Counted from the stretch's first letter, positions 9,358-18,235 are shown. The stretch: 64,000 nucleotides of DNA from Bradymonas sp963697525 (GCA_963697525.1 OY969087.1:3224001-3288000); one strand, 5' to 3'. The notes: generated by a model from the sequence alone, not told the origin. Made by a program: numbers and translations.

Positions 9358-9954
9358 ATGCCTGTACGACTTAGACTGCAGCGGCACGGCGCCAAGAAGC
9401 GCCCGTACTATCGCGTAGTGGCCACCGACAAGCGCAGCCCGCGCGACGGCCGTTTCATCGAATTGCTGGGCACCTATGATCCCCTCCAGGAGCCGCCGCT
9501 GGTGCGCATGAACAGCCAGCGCGTGGAGTACTGGATGGGCGTGGGAGCACAGCCCTCCGAGACCGTGCTCTCGCTGATCCGCCAGATGCGTCGCGGCAAC
9601 GTCGTCGACCTGAGCGAAGAGGGCGCCGACGAGGCCGCCCGCAAGCAGCAGGCCGACCAGAAGCGCCAGGCCCAGGAGGCCCTGCGCGCCAAAGTCGCCG
9701 AGGCGTCCAAAGAGGCCAAAGAAGCAGCCAAGGCCGAAGAGGCCAAGGCAGCTAAAGAGGCCAAGGCGGCCAAAGAGGCCAAGGCGGCCGAAGAGGCCAA
9801 AGCTGCGGAAGCCAAAGAGGCTGAAGAAGCCAAAGAGGCTGAAGAAGCCAAAGAGGCTGAAGAAGCCAAAGAGGCCGAGGCTGCGGAAGCCGACGAGGCC
9901 AAGGCTGACAAAGCCGGCGAGGAGTCCGAGGAAGCTTCCGACGAGGAAGAGTAA
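9358..9954 (+). CDS. rpsP: 30S ribosomal protein S16 with long Ala/Glu/Lys tail
   Basis: 198 residues. The first 82 are ordinary bS16 (MPVRLRLQRHGAKKRPYYR..., ending QPSETVLSLIRQ). The remaining roughly 115 residues form a low-complexity, highly charged tail of AKEAEEA-type repeats ending in an acidic stretch (EESEEASDEEE). The tail should be a long, possibly single, charged alpha-helix. The underlying DNA contains short tandem repeats, so its length may vary. It is the first gene of the rpsP-khpA-rimM-trmD-rplS operon, with SD AAGGA. Confidence 0.95.
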   Translation: MPVRLRLQRHGAKKRPYYRVVATDKRSPRDGRFIELLGTYDPLQEPPLVRMNSQRVEYWMGVGAQPSETVLSLIRQMRRGNVVDLSEEGADEAARKQQADQKRQAQEALRAKVAEASKEAKEAAKAEEAKAAKEAKAAKEAKAAEEAKAAEAKEAEEAKEAEEAKEAEEAKEAEAAEADEAKADKAGEESEEASDEEE

Positions 9955-10012
9955 TCGGATCGGCGCCTCGTTGGCGCCTGCCTACAGCCCCTAACGCTCC
10001 GGAGATCTCACG

Positions 10013-10276
10013 ATGGCGGCATCTGATAACGACGTGGCCGAAGCCTACCGCGACCTGGTCGACTACGTGGTCGGGTCCCTTCTCGACGAAGGCACCGAGT
10101 ATCGCGTGGAGGCCGAGGAGTCCGGCTCGAAGCTCGACATCAAGATCTTTACGCCAGACGACGTGCGCGGCCGTGTGATCGGCCGCGGCGGGCGCATCGC
10201 TCGGGCCATGCGCAGCATGGTCGCCGCCGCGGACATCGCCGCCGATCTACAGATCGGCGTGGATATCGTCGACTGA
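10013..10276 (+). CDS. khpA: KH-domain RNA-binding protein KhpA
   Basis: 87 residues; a single KH domain with the GxxG loop in GRVIGRGGRIARAMR. KhpA (YlqC) is a small RNA-binding protein, usually encoded between rpsP and rimM, and is linked to sRNA/mRNA metabolism and cell-size control in Gram-positives. The SD is GGAG. The stop codon overlaps the rimM start (TGATG), so the two are probably translationally coupled. Confidence 0.92.
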   Translation: MAASDNDVAEAYRDLVDYVVGSLLDEGTEYRVEAEESGSKLDIKIFTPDDVRGRVIGRGGRIARAMRSMVAAADIAADLQIGVDIVD

Positions 10277-10827
10277 TGGAGCCGGACGACCTCATCGCCA
10301 TCGGCCGGTTCGGCCGCGCGCACGGCGTGCGCGGCGAGGTGCGCTTTTTCTCGCAAAACCCGCAATCCGACCTTCTCGAGGACGGCTTGCGGGTTTTCGT
10401 GCGTCGGGACGGCTCGGCCGTGCCGTTGACGGTGGCGAAGGTGCGCCACAGCGCCAAATTCGACATCGTGGGGCTCGACGAGATCGACGGGCGTGACGCC
10501 GCCGAGGCGCTGACCAACCTGGAGGTATTCGTCGAGCGCGACGCGCTGCCCGAACCCGACGCGGACGAAGTTTACCTGAGCGATCTCATCGGCCAGCCAG
10601 TCGCGATCATGACGGGCGACGCCGACCAGACCCGGCCGATTGGCCGCGTCGGAGGGTTCTTCGAGACCGGCGCCAACGACGTGATGGTCGTCGAGCTCGC
10701 CGACGGCGACACCCTGTACGTGCCCGTCGTCGACCACGCCATCGCTCAGATGGCTCCCGACGCCGATGTCGTCCTACAGCCGCTCGATGAGTGGGCCCCC
10801 GAGGACACCGAACTTCCCGACGATTGA
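10276..10827 (+). CDS. rimM: 16S rRNA processing protein RimM
   Basis: 183 residues. The N-terminal RimM domain begins IAIGRFGRAHGVRGEVRF. A PRC-barrel domain follows, with SDLIGQPVAI, an ETGANDVMVVELADGDTLYVP motif and a VVDHAI end. RimM assists maturation of the 30S head domain and binds S19. The gene overlaps khpA by one base and is followed about 100 nt later by trmD, the conserved order. Length is normal. Confidence 0.96.
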   Translation: MEPDDLIAIGRFGRAHGVRGEVRFFSQNPQSDLLEDGLRVFVRRDGSAVPLTVAKVRHSAKFDIVGLDEIDGRDAAEALTNLEVFVERDALPEPDADEVYLSDLIGQPVAIMTGDADQTRPIGRVGGFFETGANDVMVVELADGDTLYVPVVDHAIAQMAPDADVVLQPLDEWAPEDTELPDD

Positions 10828-10928
10828 ACGCCCGGCCGCGCCCAAGGTAGCAGACACGCAAGGCGGGGCCGAACTCCGAGCCTCCGCTCCAAGCCCCGCG
10901 CCGAAGGCGCCAAGCCCCAAGCCCATCC

Positions 10929-11615
10929 ATGAAGTTCCAGATCCTCACACTCTTCCCCGAATTCTTCGACACCCCGCTGTCGACCAGCATCCTCGGTCGT
11001 GCCCGCGACAAGGAGTTGGTGGACTACGCGCTGGTCGACATCCGCGACTTCGCCCACGACAAGCACCGCACGACCGACGACCTTCCCTACGGCGGCGGGG
11101 CCGGCATGGTCATGAAGCCCGAGCCCCTGGTCGGAGCGCTGGAGTATGCGCGCGAGCAGGATCCGCAGGCGCCGCGCATTCTGCTCAGCCCGCAAGGCGA
11201 GCCCCTGACCCAGCGTGTGGCCGAGGAGTTGGCCGGCGAGTCCGGCGTGATCTTGACCTGTGGGCGCTACGAGGGCGTCGACGAGCGGGTGCGCCAGGGA
11301 TGGATCGATCGCGAGATCTCCATCGGTGACTACGTTCTGAGCGGCGGCGAGCCGGGGGCATTGGTCCTGGTCGATGCGGTGACGCGTCTGCTGCCCGGGG
11401 TGTTGGGAAACGAGGACTCCATCCGCGAAGAGAGCTTCGCCCAGGGCACCCTCGAATACCCCCACTATACCCGCCCACGCGAGTTTCGCGGCCATGAGGT
11501 GCCCGAGATTTTGTTGAGCGGCAATCACCAGAAGATCGCCGAATGGCGCCGCCAGCAATCCCTCGAGCGTACCCGGCGACGACGTCCGGACTTGCTCGAC
11601 GAACCCAATGAGTGA
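10929..11615 (+). CDS. trmD: tRNA (guanine37-N1)-methyltransferase TrmD
   Basis: 228 residues. The trefoil-knot SPOUT methyltransferase starts MKFQILTLFPEFFD; it carries DDLPYGGGAGMVMKPEP, the SAM-binding knot LTCGRYEGVDERV and the YVLSGGEPGALVLVDAV region. It methylates G37 of tRNAs and prevents +1 frameshifting. The ATG lacks an obvious SD, so translation may depend on upstream rimM. It ends about 100 nt before rplS. Confidence 0.97.
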   Translation: MKFQILTLFPEFFDTPLSTSILGRARDKELVDYALVDIRDFAHDKHRTTDDLPYGGGAGMVMKPEPLVGALEYAREQDPQAPRILLSPQGEPLTQRVAEELAGESGVILTCGRYEGVDERVRQGWIDREISIGDYVLSGGEPGALVLVDAVTRLLPGVLGNEDSIREESFAQGTLEYPHYTRPREFRGHEVPEILLSGNHQKIAEWRRQQSLERTRRRRPDLLDEPNE

Positions 11616-11712
11616 ACGTGCTTGCAAAGGTGTCGGCGACATGTTACATCTCCCCGCCCTCTGGCGAGGACCCCATAAATCGAACGACCGCCTCAACTGG
11701 TGGAGACGAACC

Positions 11713-12072
11713 ATGAGTCTGATTGATAAGATTGAGCAGCAGCAGCTTCGCGAGGACATTCCTCACTTCCGCTCCGGCGACACCGTGCGCGTCCACCTTC
11801 GCATTCGCGAGGGAGACAAAGAGCGCGTCCAGGTCTTCGAAGGCGTGGTTCTGGGCCGAAGCGGTTCCGGTCTGAAGGAGACCTTCACGGTGCGCAAGAT
11901 TTCGGCCGGCGGCATCGGCGTGGAGCGTATCTTCCCGGTGCACAGCCCGCGCATCGAGAAGATCGAGCTCGCCCAGATCGGTCGGGTGCGCCGCGCCAAG
12001 CTGTACTACCTGCGCGAGCGCACCGGCAAGTCGGCGCGTATCCGCAGCAAGCGCGAGCGCAAGGGCGTCTGA
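11713..12072 (+). CDS. rplS: 50S ribosomal protein L19
   Basis: 119 residues, starting MSLIDKIEQQQLREDIPHF. ATG 11713 is chosen over the upstream in-frame start at 11608 because it has a GGAG SD at 11702 and matches the usual bL19 N-terminus. The signature RVHLRIREGDKERVQVFEG is present. Last gene of the rpsP operon; a strong terminator follows within 35 nt. Confidence 0.97.
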   Translation: MSLIDKIEQQQLREDIPHFRSGDTVRVHLRIREGDKERVQVFEGVVLGRSGSGLKETFTVRKISAGGIGVERIFPVHSPRIEKIELAQIGRVRRAKLYYLRERTGKSARIRSKRERKGV

Positions 12073-12104
12073 GCCCCGATCTCAGCGTAGGCATCTGTGC
12101 GAGA

Positions 12105-12138
12105 GCCAGCATCCGCCGTGGGCGGATGACTGGCTTTT
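12105..12138 (+). terminator. Rho-independent terminator of the rpsP-rplS operon
   Basis: gccagcatccgcc pairs with ggcggatgactggc (one bulged base) around a 3-nt loop, followed directly by TTTT. It lies 33 nt after the rplS stop. Confidence 0.8.
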
Positions 12139-12217
12139 CGCGTTTGTCGGACCGGTCTGTGACCGCCAACGCGCGGAGCGGTAGACAACCGGGTCCTACG
12201 GGCGTTAAAATGCCAGC

Positions 12218-13962
12218 ATGAGAATTCGCGAGATTATTTTTCAGGGTGTGTTGGGATGTGACTCGCCGGTGCGTCTGGCAACGGCGCCGGGCGTCGACCG
12301 GATGAGCCTTCCCTCGGGTCTGAGCGCGCAGGACGTCCACGGGCTGTTGTTGGCGCTGTTTTTCCCCGAGCGCGTGCCCTCGTCCCTGGCGCAGCAATTG
12401 AGCAGCGGCAGCGTCAAGCTGGCGGTCGTCTTCGAGCAAGACGGTAAGGTCTACCGGCTGTTGCGCCGCAGTGAGACCAGCTCGTTGCGCCTGCAGCTCA
12501 AGGAATCGAGCGGTTTTTCGGGATTGGCCAAGGGGCGCGAGGAGGCCGAGCGCGCGCTGGCGCGCACGCTGGGGCTGCCCGAATTCGAGACCTTCGCCGC
12601 CGTCAACCTGTGGCGCTTCGATGACGACGAGCTGTTTGCGCCCGTCGGCGGCATGGCCGCGCTGGGAAGCCGTGGCAAAGAACTCGTCGAAAAATATCGT
12701 GCGGCGGTGCGCGTCGAAGCTCTGGAAGACCGCATCAAGAGCATCGAGGGCGAGATTCGAGGAGCAGCGCGCGGCGCTGGGGAAGGGCGCGCGCATCGAG
12801 GAGAAACTCGAGCAGGCCCGCGAGAAGTTCGACGAGCTGCAATTGCGCGCGCTCTCCGACGATGATCTCGCGCTGCTCGCCGAGCGCGACGAGCGCTATG
12901 CCGAGTTCGACCACCAGCTCGACCGTCTGCTCTCCCAGGAGGAAGAAGAGCGGCGCGACGTCGACAGCAAGCTGCCCGATCGCCCGTGGATGGTCCCGCT
13001 GTTCTGGGCGGGGCTGGCCGTGGGGCTGGCGGCGCTGGCGACCTCCATCGCCATGAACGACTCGCTGCGCCAGGTGGCCGCGGTCAACGTGGTCGGCTTC
13101 GGCATGGTCGCCTGGGTGTTGCTCAAGTACTTCACCGATCTCGAGCGTGCCAGCGTCCATCAGGTGCGCCTGGAGTCGATCAAGCGCCGGCTCAATCAGG
13201 TGCGCGAGGAGGAGGTGAGCTTTCGCGAAAAGATCAACCACCTGCTCATCCACGCCGGCGTCGAAGACGAAGAGCAGCTCTTCGAGCGGGTCGAGAAGAC
13301 CAAGAAACTCGAAGAGATCATCGCCCAGCTCGAGGATAAGGTCGCCGAGGTGCGCCGCGACCCCGCCCACAAGGCCGCTCAGCGGCGCATCGACGAGCTC
13401 AAGGCCGAACTCCAGAGATCGGGAAGCCGAGCGCGTCTTGCTGCCCGAGGTCGTGTTGTCGACCTTCCAGTTGGAGAACGACCTGCGCTCGCTGGGGATT
13501 CACCCCAACGACGCCCTGGCCGACGACGACGAGGACGAGGAGGCCGACGTGCCCGAGACGGCCTTCGGCCGGCTGAAGCTGGCCGCCGAGCAGACCTCCC
13601 AGTGGCGCGCGGGCGAGCTCGACCAGCGGGTGCGCAAGATGTGGGGCAAGATCTGCGGCCACGTGCTCAACGAGAAGTTCAAGGGCGTCGATCTCGACGA
13701 GGACGGCGCCCTGCGCATCCGCAATATGAGCCAGGATCAACTGGATATGTGGCGGCGCACGCGGGCCTCCGAGGAGCGGATCGTCGCCGCGGCTTTGGCC
13801 CTGGCGCTGCATGTCAACGGCCCCGACAACTCCGAGCGGCACATGGAGACGGTGTGGATCGCCGATCCCCGCGATGACTTCGGCTCGAAGGTCGCCGAGG
13901 CGTTCGACGACGTCTTCGAGAGCGCCGCCAAGAAGAGCCACATCGTGTTGTGCACCCAATAG
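12218..13962 (+). pseudogene. Membrane-anchored SMC/YhaN-like coiled-coil protein, two frameshifts
   Basis: One gene read in three consecutive frames: 12218 to about 12755, then to about 13420, then to TAG 13962. The total length is 2 nt more than a multiple of 3, as expected for two single-base insertions. Once joined (about 580 residues) the product looks like a RecF/SMC/YhaN-type ATPase head. The N-terminal part ends ETFAAVNLWRFDDDELF. It is followed by coiled coil, two TM helices (PWMVPLFWAGLAVGLAALA and VNVVGFGMVAWVLL), more coiled coil and a C-terminal head half. The P-loop position reads LPSGLSAQDVHGLL, with no GKT/S, and the signature and Walker B regions are also weak, so ATPase activity is doubtful. 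The frameshifts may be sequencing errors. Confidence 0.6.
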
Positions 13963-13974
13963 ACGCTGCCCGTC

Positions 13975-14649
13975 ATGTCCCAGCAATCCCTCTTCGGTCA
14001 TAGTGAGCCCACCATCGGTGAGTTGGAGCAGTGGTGCGTGCGCCAGGGCTACCGCTTCATCGTCGGAGTCGACGAGGCCGGGCGTGGCCCGCTGGCCGGT
14101 CCGGTGTACGCGGCTGCCGTAGCGCTCGATCTCGAGGCCCTCGACGAGGCGTGGCTCGAGGGGCTGGACGACTCCAAGAAGCTCGACGACGCCGCCCGCG
14201 AAGCCGCCTTCGACCTCATCGAGGCCTCGGCGCCGGCGTTTAGCATCGCACATAGCGACCACCGGGTGATCGACGAGATCAACATCTTGCAGGCCACCCA
14301 CCGCGCCATGGAAGAGGCGGTCGGGCGGGTCTGTGAGCAGCTCGAACATCGCCCCGACTACGTCTTCATCGACGGCAATATGCCCGTGCGGCTCGACCTG
14401 CCCCAGCGCGCCGTGGTCAAAGGAGACGCCCGCAGCCGGGCGATCGCCGCGGCGAGCATCCTCGCCAAGGTCACCCGCGACGCGGTCATGCGCGAGCATC
14501 ACGAGCGCTGGCCGGAGTACGACTTCGCCAGCAACAAGGGCTACCCCACCAAAAAACACCGCGCGGCCATCGCCGAACACGGCCCCTGCGCCATCCACCG
14601 CCTGACCTTTCGGGGCGTGCGCGAGCACGTCGACAAGCTGCGACCGTAG
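13975..14649 (+). CDS. rnhB: Ribonuclease HII
   Basis: 224 residues. The catalytic motif is GVDEAGRGPLAGPVYAAAV, with Asp in DDSKKL and the later RNase HII motif VKGDARSRAIAAASILAKVTRD. It cleaves the RNA strand of RNA-DNA hybrids and removes misincorporated ribonucleotides. It lies 13 nt after the SMC-like gene and just upstream of the YraN-family gene, a very common bacterial pairing. Confidence 0.96.
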   Translation: MSQQSLFGHSEPTIGELEQWCVRQGYRFIVGVDEAGRGPLAGPVYAAAVALDLEALDEAWLEGLDDSKKLDDAAREAAFDLIEASAPAFSIAHSDHRVIDEINILQATHRAMEEAVGRVCEQLEHRPDYVFIDGNMPVRLDLPQRAVVKGDARSRAIAAASILAKVTRDAVMREHHERWPEYDFASNKGYPTKKHRAAIAEHGPCAIHRLTFRGVREHVDKLRP

Positions 14650-14807
14650 AAAAGCGGGCGCGAACTCCCCCTCGAGAAGCCCCTCCGACGGCGTTTTTCG
14701 CATTTTTCGGGCGAAACGACGCAACGATTCGCCCGTCTGCGCCGAAAACCAGAGTAGCGGGGCGCACAAGCTCTGCGCGCACCATTCGACGACACGAGGA
14801 GGGCACT

Positions 14808-15239
14808 ATGGCGACGCAACACGAGGACGAGGGCGAGGAGATCGACCCGCGCCGGGCGGTCGGAGCGCACGGCGAGGAGTTGGCCGCGCAGTTTTTGATC
14901 GGTGAGGGCTGGGAGATCCTCGAGCGCAACTACACGCTGAAAGTTGGCGAGATCGACATCATTACCCGACGCTTCGAGCGCCGGGGCACGCGCACCGAGG
15001 AGACGCGGGCGATCGTCGAGGTCAAGACCAAGCAAAACCGCCTGGGGCCGCCCCCAGAGGCGAGCGTCAACCGGCGCAAGCGCGGCCAATTGGTGCGTCT
15101 GGCCAAGTTATATCTGCAGAAGGAGGATCTCAGGGAGGTCAACGTGCGCTTCGACGTCGTCGCCGTGGACCTGAGCCAGGACGAGGCCCAGATCACTTAT
15201 TTCCCGTGCGCCTTCGACGCCGACGGCTGTGTGTGGTGA
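14808..15239 (+). CDS. YraN family protein (UPF0102)
   Basis: 143 residues. The YraN fold is recognised by GAHGEELAAQFL, the nuclease-like motif GEIDIITRR, VEVKTKQN (the E-x-K of the PD-(D/E)xK type) and RRKRGQLVRLAKLYL. The family is a putative Holliday-junction-resolvase-like nuclease, and its cellular role is unsettled. A strong SD (GAGGAGGG) precedes ATG. The last 43 nt overlap the 3' end of the convergent gene at 15197. Confidence 0.9.
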   Translation: MATQHEDEGEEIDPRRAVGAHGEELAAQFLIGEGWEILERNYTLKVGEIDIITRRFERRGTRTEETRAIVEVKTKQNRLGPPPEASVNRRKRGQLVRLAKLYLQKEDLREVNVRFDVVAVDLSQDEAQITYFPCAFDADGCVW

Positions 15240-16888
15240 GCGGGTGCCTTCGCGGGCGTCTCGTCGGCCTTCTTGTCGGCGGCCTCTTGGGCGCGCTTGG
15301 CGTCGTAGGCCTCGAGCTTCTTTTTGTAGACCTGCTCGAAGGGCGTGCGCTCGATCGAGTGCATGATCCGCTGGCGAAGCATGTAGGCGGTGGGGTCGGT
15401 CTCGTGACCGTTGGCGTCGAGCTTGGTGGGAAGCCCCTCGAGGTGCAGCACCAGGTCGCCCCATTGCTCGAGGTAGATGCGCTCGGCCTTATCACCCTTG
15501 CCCACGAGCATGCACACCGACTGGCCGTACTTGCCGCGGTTGTGGCTCAGGCGCGCGTCGGGAAAGCGCACCTTCTGCATGTGGACCAGCGCGTCGAAGT
15601 ATTCGTGGGCGTCTTTGATCGTGTCCCACTCGCTGAGGTGGGTCAACAGGACGTGGCCGGCGTCATCCTCGAAGGCGCGCATGCGATCGCCGCCCCAGCC
15701 GGTCATGGCGCGGTCGACCTCGGCGCGCCCCTTGGCGTCGCTGTCGCCGTGCAGCAAGTGTTGCTCGAGGACCAGGCGCATCTGGTACTCGCCGAAGACG
15801 CTGTCGTAGATGAGCTTTTGGTGATCGAGCACCGGGTCGGTCTGGAAATCGAGCTCCACCGGCTCGTCGCCGGCGAAGTAGCGATCGGGGTGCAAGATCT
15901 GCTCGGTGGACACCGGCGCATGGCGATAGACCTTGTTGACTTTCTTCCAGGTGTGGCCGGCGCGTGCGGCGATGACGAAGCGCATTCCCCCGAAATAGGG
16001 AAACACCAGCATCTTTCGGACCATGCGCGGGGCGTCGGCCAGCGCCGACTCCGACAACTGGCTGGGATCGATGGGGGAGTTTTGGGCGGCGCCCTTGGGC
16101 ACCATCTTTTGCAGCGCGCCCATATCCTTGCGCGACAATTGCTTCAGGACGTTGGCCATCATGGGGATGTCGACGACGCTCTTGACCTGGCCGCGCGGCA
16201 GCACCCCGTTTTCGTACAGCGAGAAGTCGATCATGACCACGCTGGCGTCGCCCTCGATGAGCGCCGAGCGCGCCAGGGCGAAGTCGCCGTTTTCCTTGCT
16301 GCTGATGGGCTCGACCATGCGCTGGATGTCGAAGTGCTGGTCCTGGATGGCGTGGAAAATTTCGTGGGCCATCGCCGGGCGTTGCAGCTCCAGCGGGATG
16401 CCCTCCATGATATACAATTTCTTGGTGTTCTGGTCGTAAAAGCCGGCGATCTGCTCGGTGAGTACGTCCAGCAAGGTCTGCTTGTAGTTCAGGTCGGCGG
16501 GCATCAGCCCCAGCTTTTTGAAGACTTTGGCCTCGTTGGCGACGTCCTCGTCGGTGACCTCTTCGCCCAGACGCTTGATGAGCGCCTTGCGCAGTTGCTT
16601 GCGATTGCGCAGCCCCTTGGCGATTTGGTGTTTGAGCGACAGGCCCCGGATCGCCCCGACCTGCTTGGCGATCGCGGTGGCCTCATTGAGCAGCTTTTGA
16701 CCGCTGGCCGTCTCACCTGGGGGATGGTCTTTGGGGGCGTCGGTGTCCTCGGCGTCCGCTTTTTTCGCCTGCGCACCACCGGCCTTGGCGGGGGATTGGG
16801 CCTGAGCCAGCGCCGGGCTCAGGCTCAGCAGGACCACGAGAGCGGCGGCGATGCGATGGGCGAGGCGGGGCGTCGACATGGCGAACAT
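15197..16888 (-). CDS. Secreted putative zinc metallopeptidase (HEIFH)
   Basis: 563 residues. A signal peptide (residues 1 to about 31, LALAQAQ at the cleavage region) indicates export; ATG 16879 is an alternative start. The zincin motif HEIFH at residues 175-179 in MAHEIFHAIQDQHFD is followed about 30 residues later by EGDAS, a possible third-ligand region. The rest is a predicted alpha/beta domain with no recognised family name. An Ala/Lys-rich segment ends the protein. The substrate is unknown. Its 3' end overlaps the YraN gene by 43 nt in convergent orientation. Confidence 0.75.
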   Translation of the reverse strand: MFAMSTPRLAHRIAAALVVLLSLSPALAQAQSPAKAGGAQAKKADAEDTDAPKDHPPGETASGQKLLNEATAIAKQVGAIRGLSLKHQIAKGLRNRKQLRKALIKRLGEEVTDEDVANEAKVFKKLGLMPADLNYKQTLLDVLTEQIAGFYDQNTKKLYIMEGIPLELQRPAMAHEIFHAIQDQHFDIQRMVEPISSKENGDFALARSALIEGDASVVMIDFSLYENGVLPRGQVKSVVDIPMMANVLKQLSRKDMGALQKMVPKGAAQNSPIDPSQLSESALADAPRMVRKMLVFPYFGGMRFVIAARAGHTWKKVNKVYRHAPVSTEQILHPDRYFAGDEPVELDFQTDPVLDHQKLIYDSVFGEYQMRLVLEQHLLHGDSDAKGRAEVDRAMTGWGGDRMRAFEDDAGHVLLTHLSEWDTIKDAHEYFDALVHMQKVRFPDARLSHNRGKYGQSVCMLVGKGDKAERIYLEQWGDLVLHLEGLPTKLDANGHETDPTAYMLRQRIMHSIERTPFEQVYKKKLEAYDAKRAQEAADKKADETPAKAPAHHTQPSASKAHGK

Positions 16889-17287
16889 CTCTGCGAGGGC
16901 AATCGTTCAATGCGACGCGCCACGGCGCGGGCCGGGCGCGAGGGGCGCCGCCCGCGCGATGGGAACGACGCGCGTGCGCTGCTGGGCGTTTATAGCTCTG
17001 TGGCGGCCCGCATAAAAGGGCGCTGTCGCCGGGACGACGGTGGCGATTGCGCCGTCGAAGTGAGATTTGATAGAAAATGTGCTAGACAGTTGGAGTTATT
17101 TCTTGAAAATGTAGCGTAGCATGCTATGCCGAGAGGAGAGCACGCGATGGCACGTATGGCTTTGCCAGTGACAAAATTGATCGAAAGGGCCGCACGGGGC
17201 CGTTGACCGACACGTTGCCATGCTCCGCGACATAAAGCTGTGCACTGGCTTGTTGCGATGACCCCGGGCCAACCAAGGTAAGGAGTA
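16889..17287. other. Divergent intergenic region with 10-bp palindrome and tiny ORF
   Basis: About 400 nt between the secreted peptidase gene (minus) and the low-complexity lipoprotein gene (plus). It holds an AT-richer stretch (17060-17130), the palindrome TAGCATGCTA (about 17118-17127) and a 19-codon ORF listed separately. No RNA gene was recognised. Confidence 0.4.
17147..17206 (+). CDS. Candidate 19-residue small ORF
   Basis: ATG to TGA encodes MARMALPVTKLIERAARGR. It has a strong SD (AGGAGAG) 6 nt upstream and begins just after the palindrome TAGCATGCTA. It could be a leader peptide for the lipoprotein gene at 17288, a small basic protein, or chance. Confidence 0.25.
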   Translation: MARMALPVTKLIERAARGR

Positions 17288-17668
17288 ATGATGAAGCTCA
17301 AGAGTCTGTTGATCGCGCTGGTCGCTGTCTCGTTCTCGCTGGCTACTGCTTGCAGCAGCAGCCAGCCGAAGCCGGACACCGCCCAGGAAGATGCGGCCAA
17401 AGAAGCCCCGGCCAAAACCGAGCAGAAGGCGCAGACGGAGGCCCCGGCCGCCGACGACGCCGCTGCCAAAACCGACGACGCTGCCAAGACCGACGACGCC
17501 GCCAAGAGCGACGACGCCAAGTCGGACGACGACAGCGACGACGCCGCCGCGAAGGACGACGCCAAGTCGGACGACGCTGCTGCGAAGACCGACGACGCTG
17601 CTGGCGCCGACGCTGCCAAGACGGCCGCGAAGACGGACGACGCCGCCGACTCGACCGGCAGCAACTAA
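17288..17668 (+). CDS. Low-complexity acidic lipoprotein (DDAAK repeats)
   Basis: 126 residues, SD AGGAG. A lipoprotein signal peptide with lipobox LATAC (Cys22) is followed by a Ser/Pro linker and then almost pure Ala/Asp/Lys repeats of the KTDDAAK / KSDDA type to the C-terminus. It is predicted to be disordered and strongly acidic, so likely an envelope spacer or tether. No domain is recognised. A good terminator follows directly, so it is monocistronic. Confidence 0.7.
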   Translation: MMKLKSLLIALVAVSFSLATACSSSQPKPDTAQEDAAKEAPAKTEQKAQTEAPAADDAAAKTDDAAKTDDAAKSDDAKSDDDSDDAAAKDDAKSDDAAAKTDDAAGADAAKTAAKTDDAADSTGSN

Positions 17669-17694
17669 GCCGCACCCCGATTTTCGGGACCGAG

Positions 17695-17724
17695 AAAGCC
17701 GGCGCCGATGGCGCCGGCTTTTTC
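17695..17724 (+). terminator. Rho-independent terminator
   Basis: AAAGCCGGCGCC, loop GAT, GGCGCCGGCTTTTT: a perfect GC-rich stem with a T-tract, 27 nt after the stop of the low-complexity lipoprotein gene. Confidence 0.9.
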
Positions 17725-17908
17725 CGTTCTTGGACCGTGACTGCGTCAATAAATTGCGGGTTTTCTCCGGTTCGACGTCGTGGGCGTGGTAACTGAAGAA
17801 AGTGGCGCCGCACGCGCCCAAGAGCGACCTTGACGTGGGTGTGGAATCGAGTGCATCCTGCTGACAACATGATTTCCCTTGTGTCATCTGGTGTGTGGAG
17901 GAAGGCGG

Positions 17909-18235
17909 ATGCAGCGATGGCGTCACTTTTTAGGAGGTTCACTGCTCGTAGCGGCCTTGCTGGCTCTGGCAGTGAGTCTGGCAGCGTGCACCAACGATCT
18001 GTACGCGAGCTGCGACCTGGAGCAGGGCAGCCTTTGTGCTGATCCTCAGGCCAACGTCAGTTGTGTCGAAGAGCAAAACCTGCAGTGCGACACACAGATC
18101 TGTGCGCGCTACAAGGGCAGCAAGCCTTTCTGTACCACGACGTGCCAGACGGACGGGGACTGCGTCGCCGGCAAGTGCCGCGAGTTCCCGTTTGGCTCGA
18201 ACACCAAGTACTGTGTCGAAGACTCGGACGTCTAA
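17909..18235 (+). CDS. Cys-rich small lipoprotein
   Basis: 108 residues, starting MQRWRHFLGG with a strong SD (GGAGGAAGG); the open frame upstream is ignored for that reason. Lipobox SLAAC gives Cys27. The mature part has about ten cysteines, including CTTTCQTDGDCVAGKCREF, a pattern seen in small myxobacterial surface lipoproteins. It probably forms disulphide loops outside the cytoplasmic membrane. It precedes the TPR gene at 18348 and may belong to the same transcription unit. Function unknown. Confidence 0.7.
   Translation: MQRWRHFLGGSLLVAALLALAVSLAACTNDLYASCDLEQGSLCADPQANVSCVEEQNLQCDTQICARYKGSKPFCTTTCQTDGDCVAGKCREFPFGSNTKYCVEDSDV

Noticed and set aside
12753..13420. Programmed +1 frameshifting to explain the broken SMC-like gene
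   Set aside because: No slippery sequence, stop codon in the A site or stimulatory structure seen; two shifts in one gene favour indel errors or decay.
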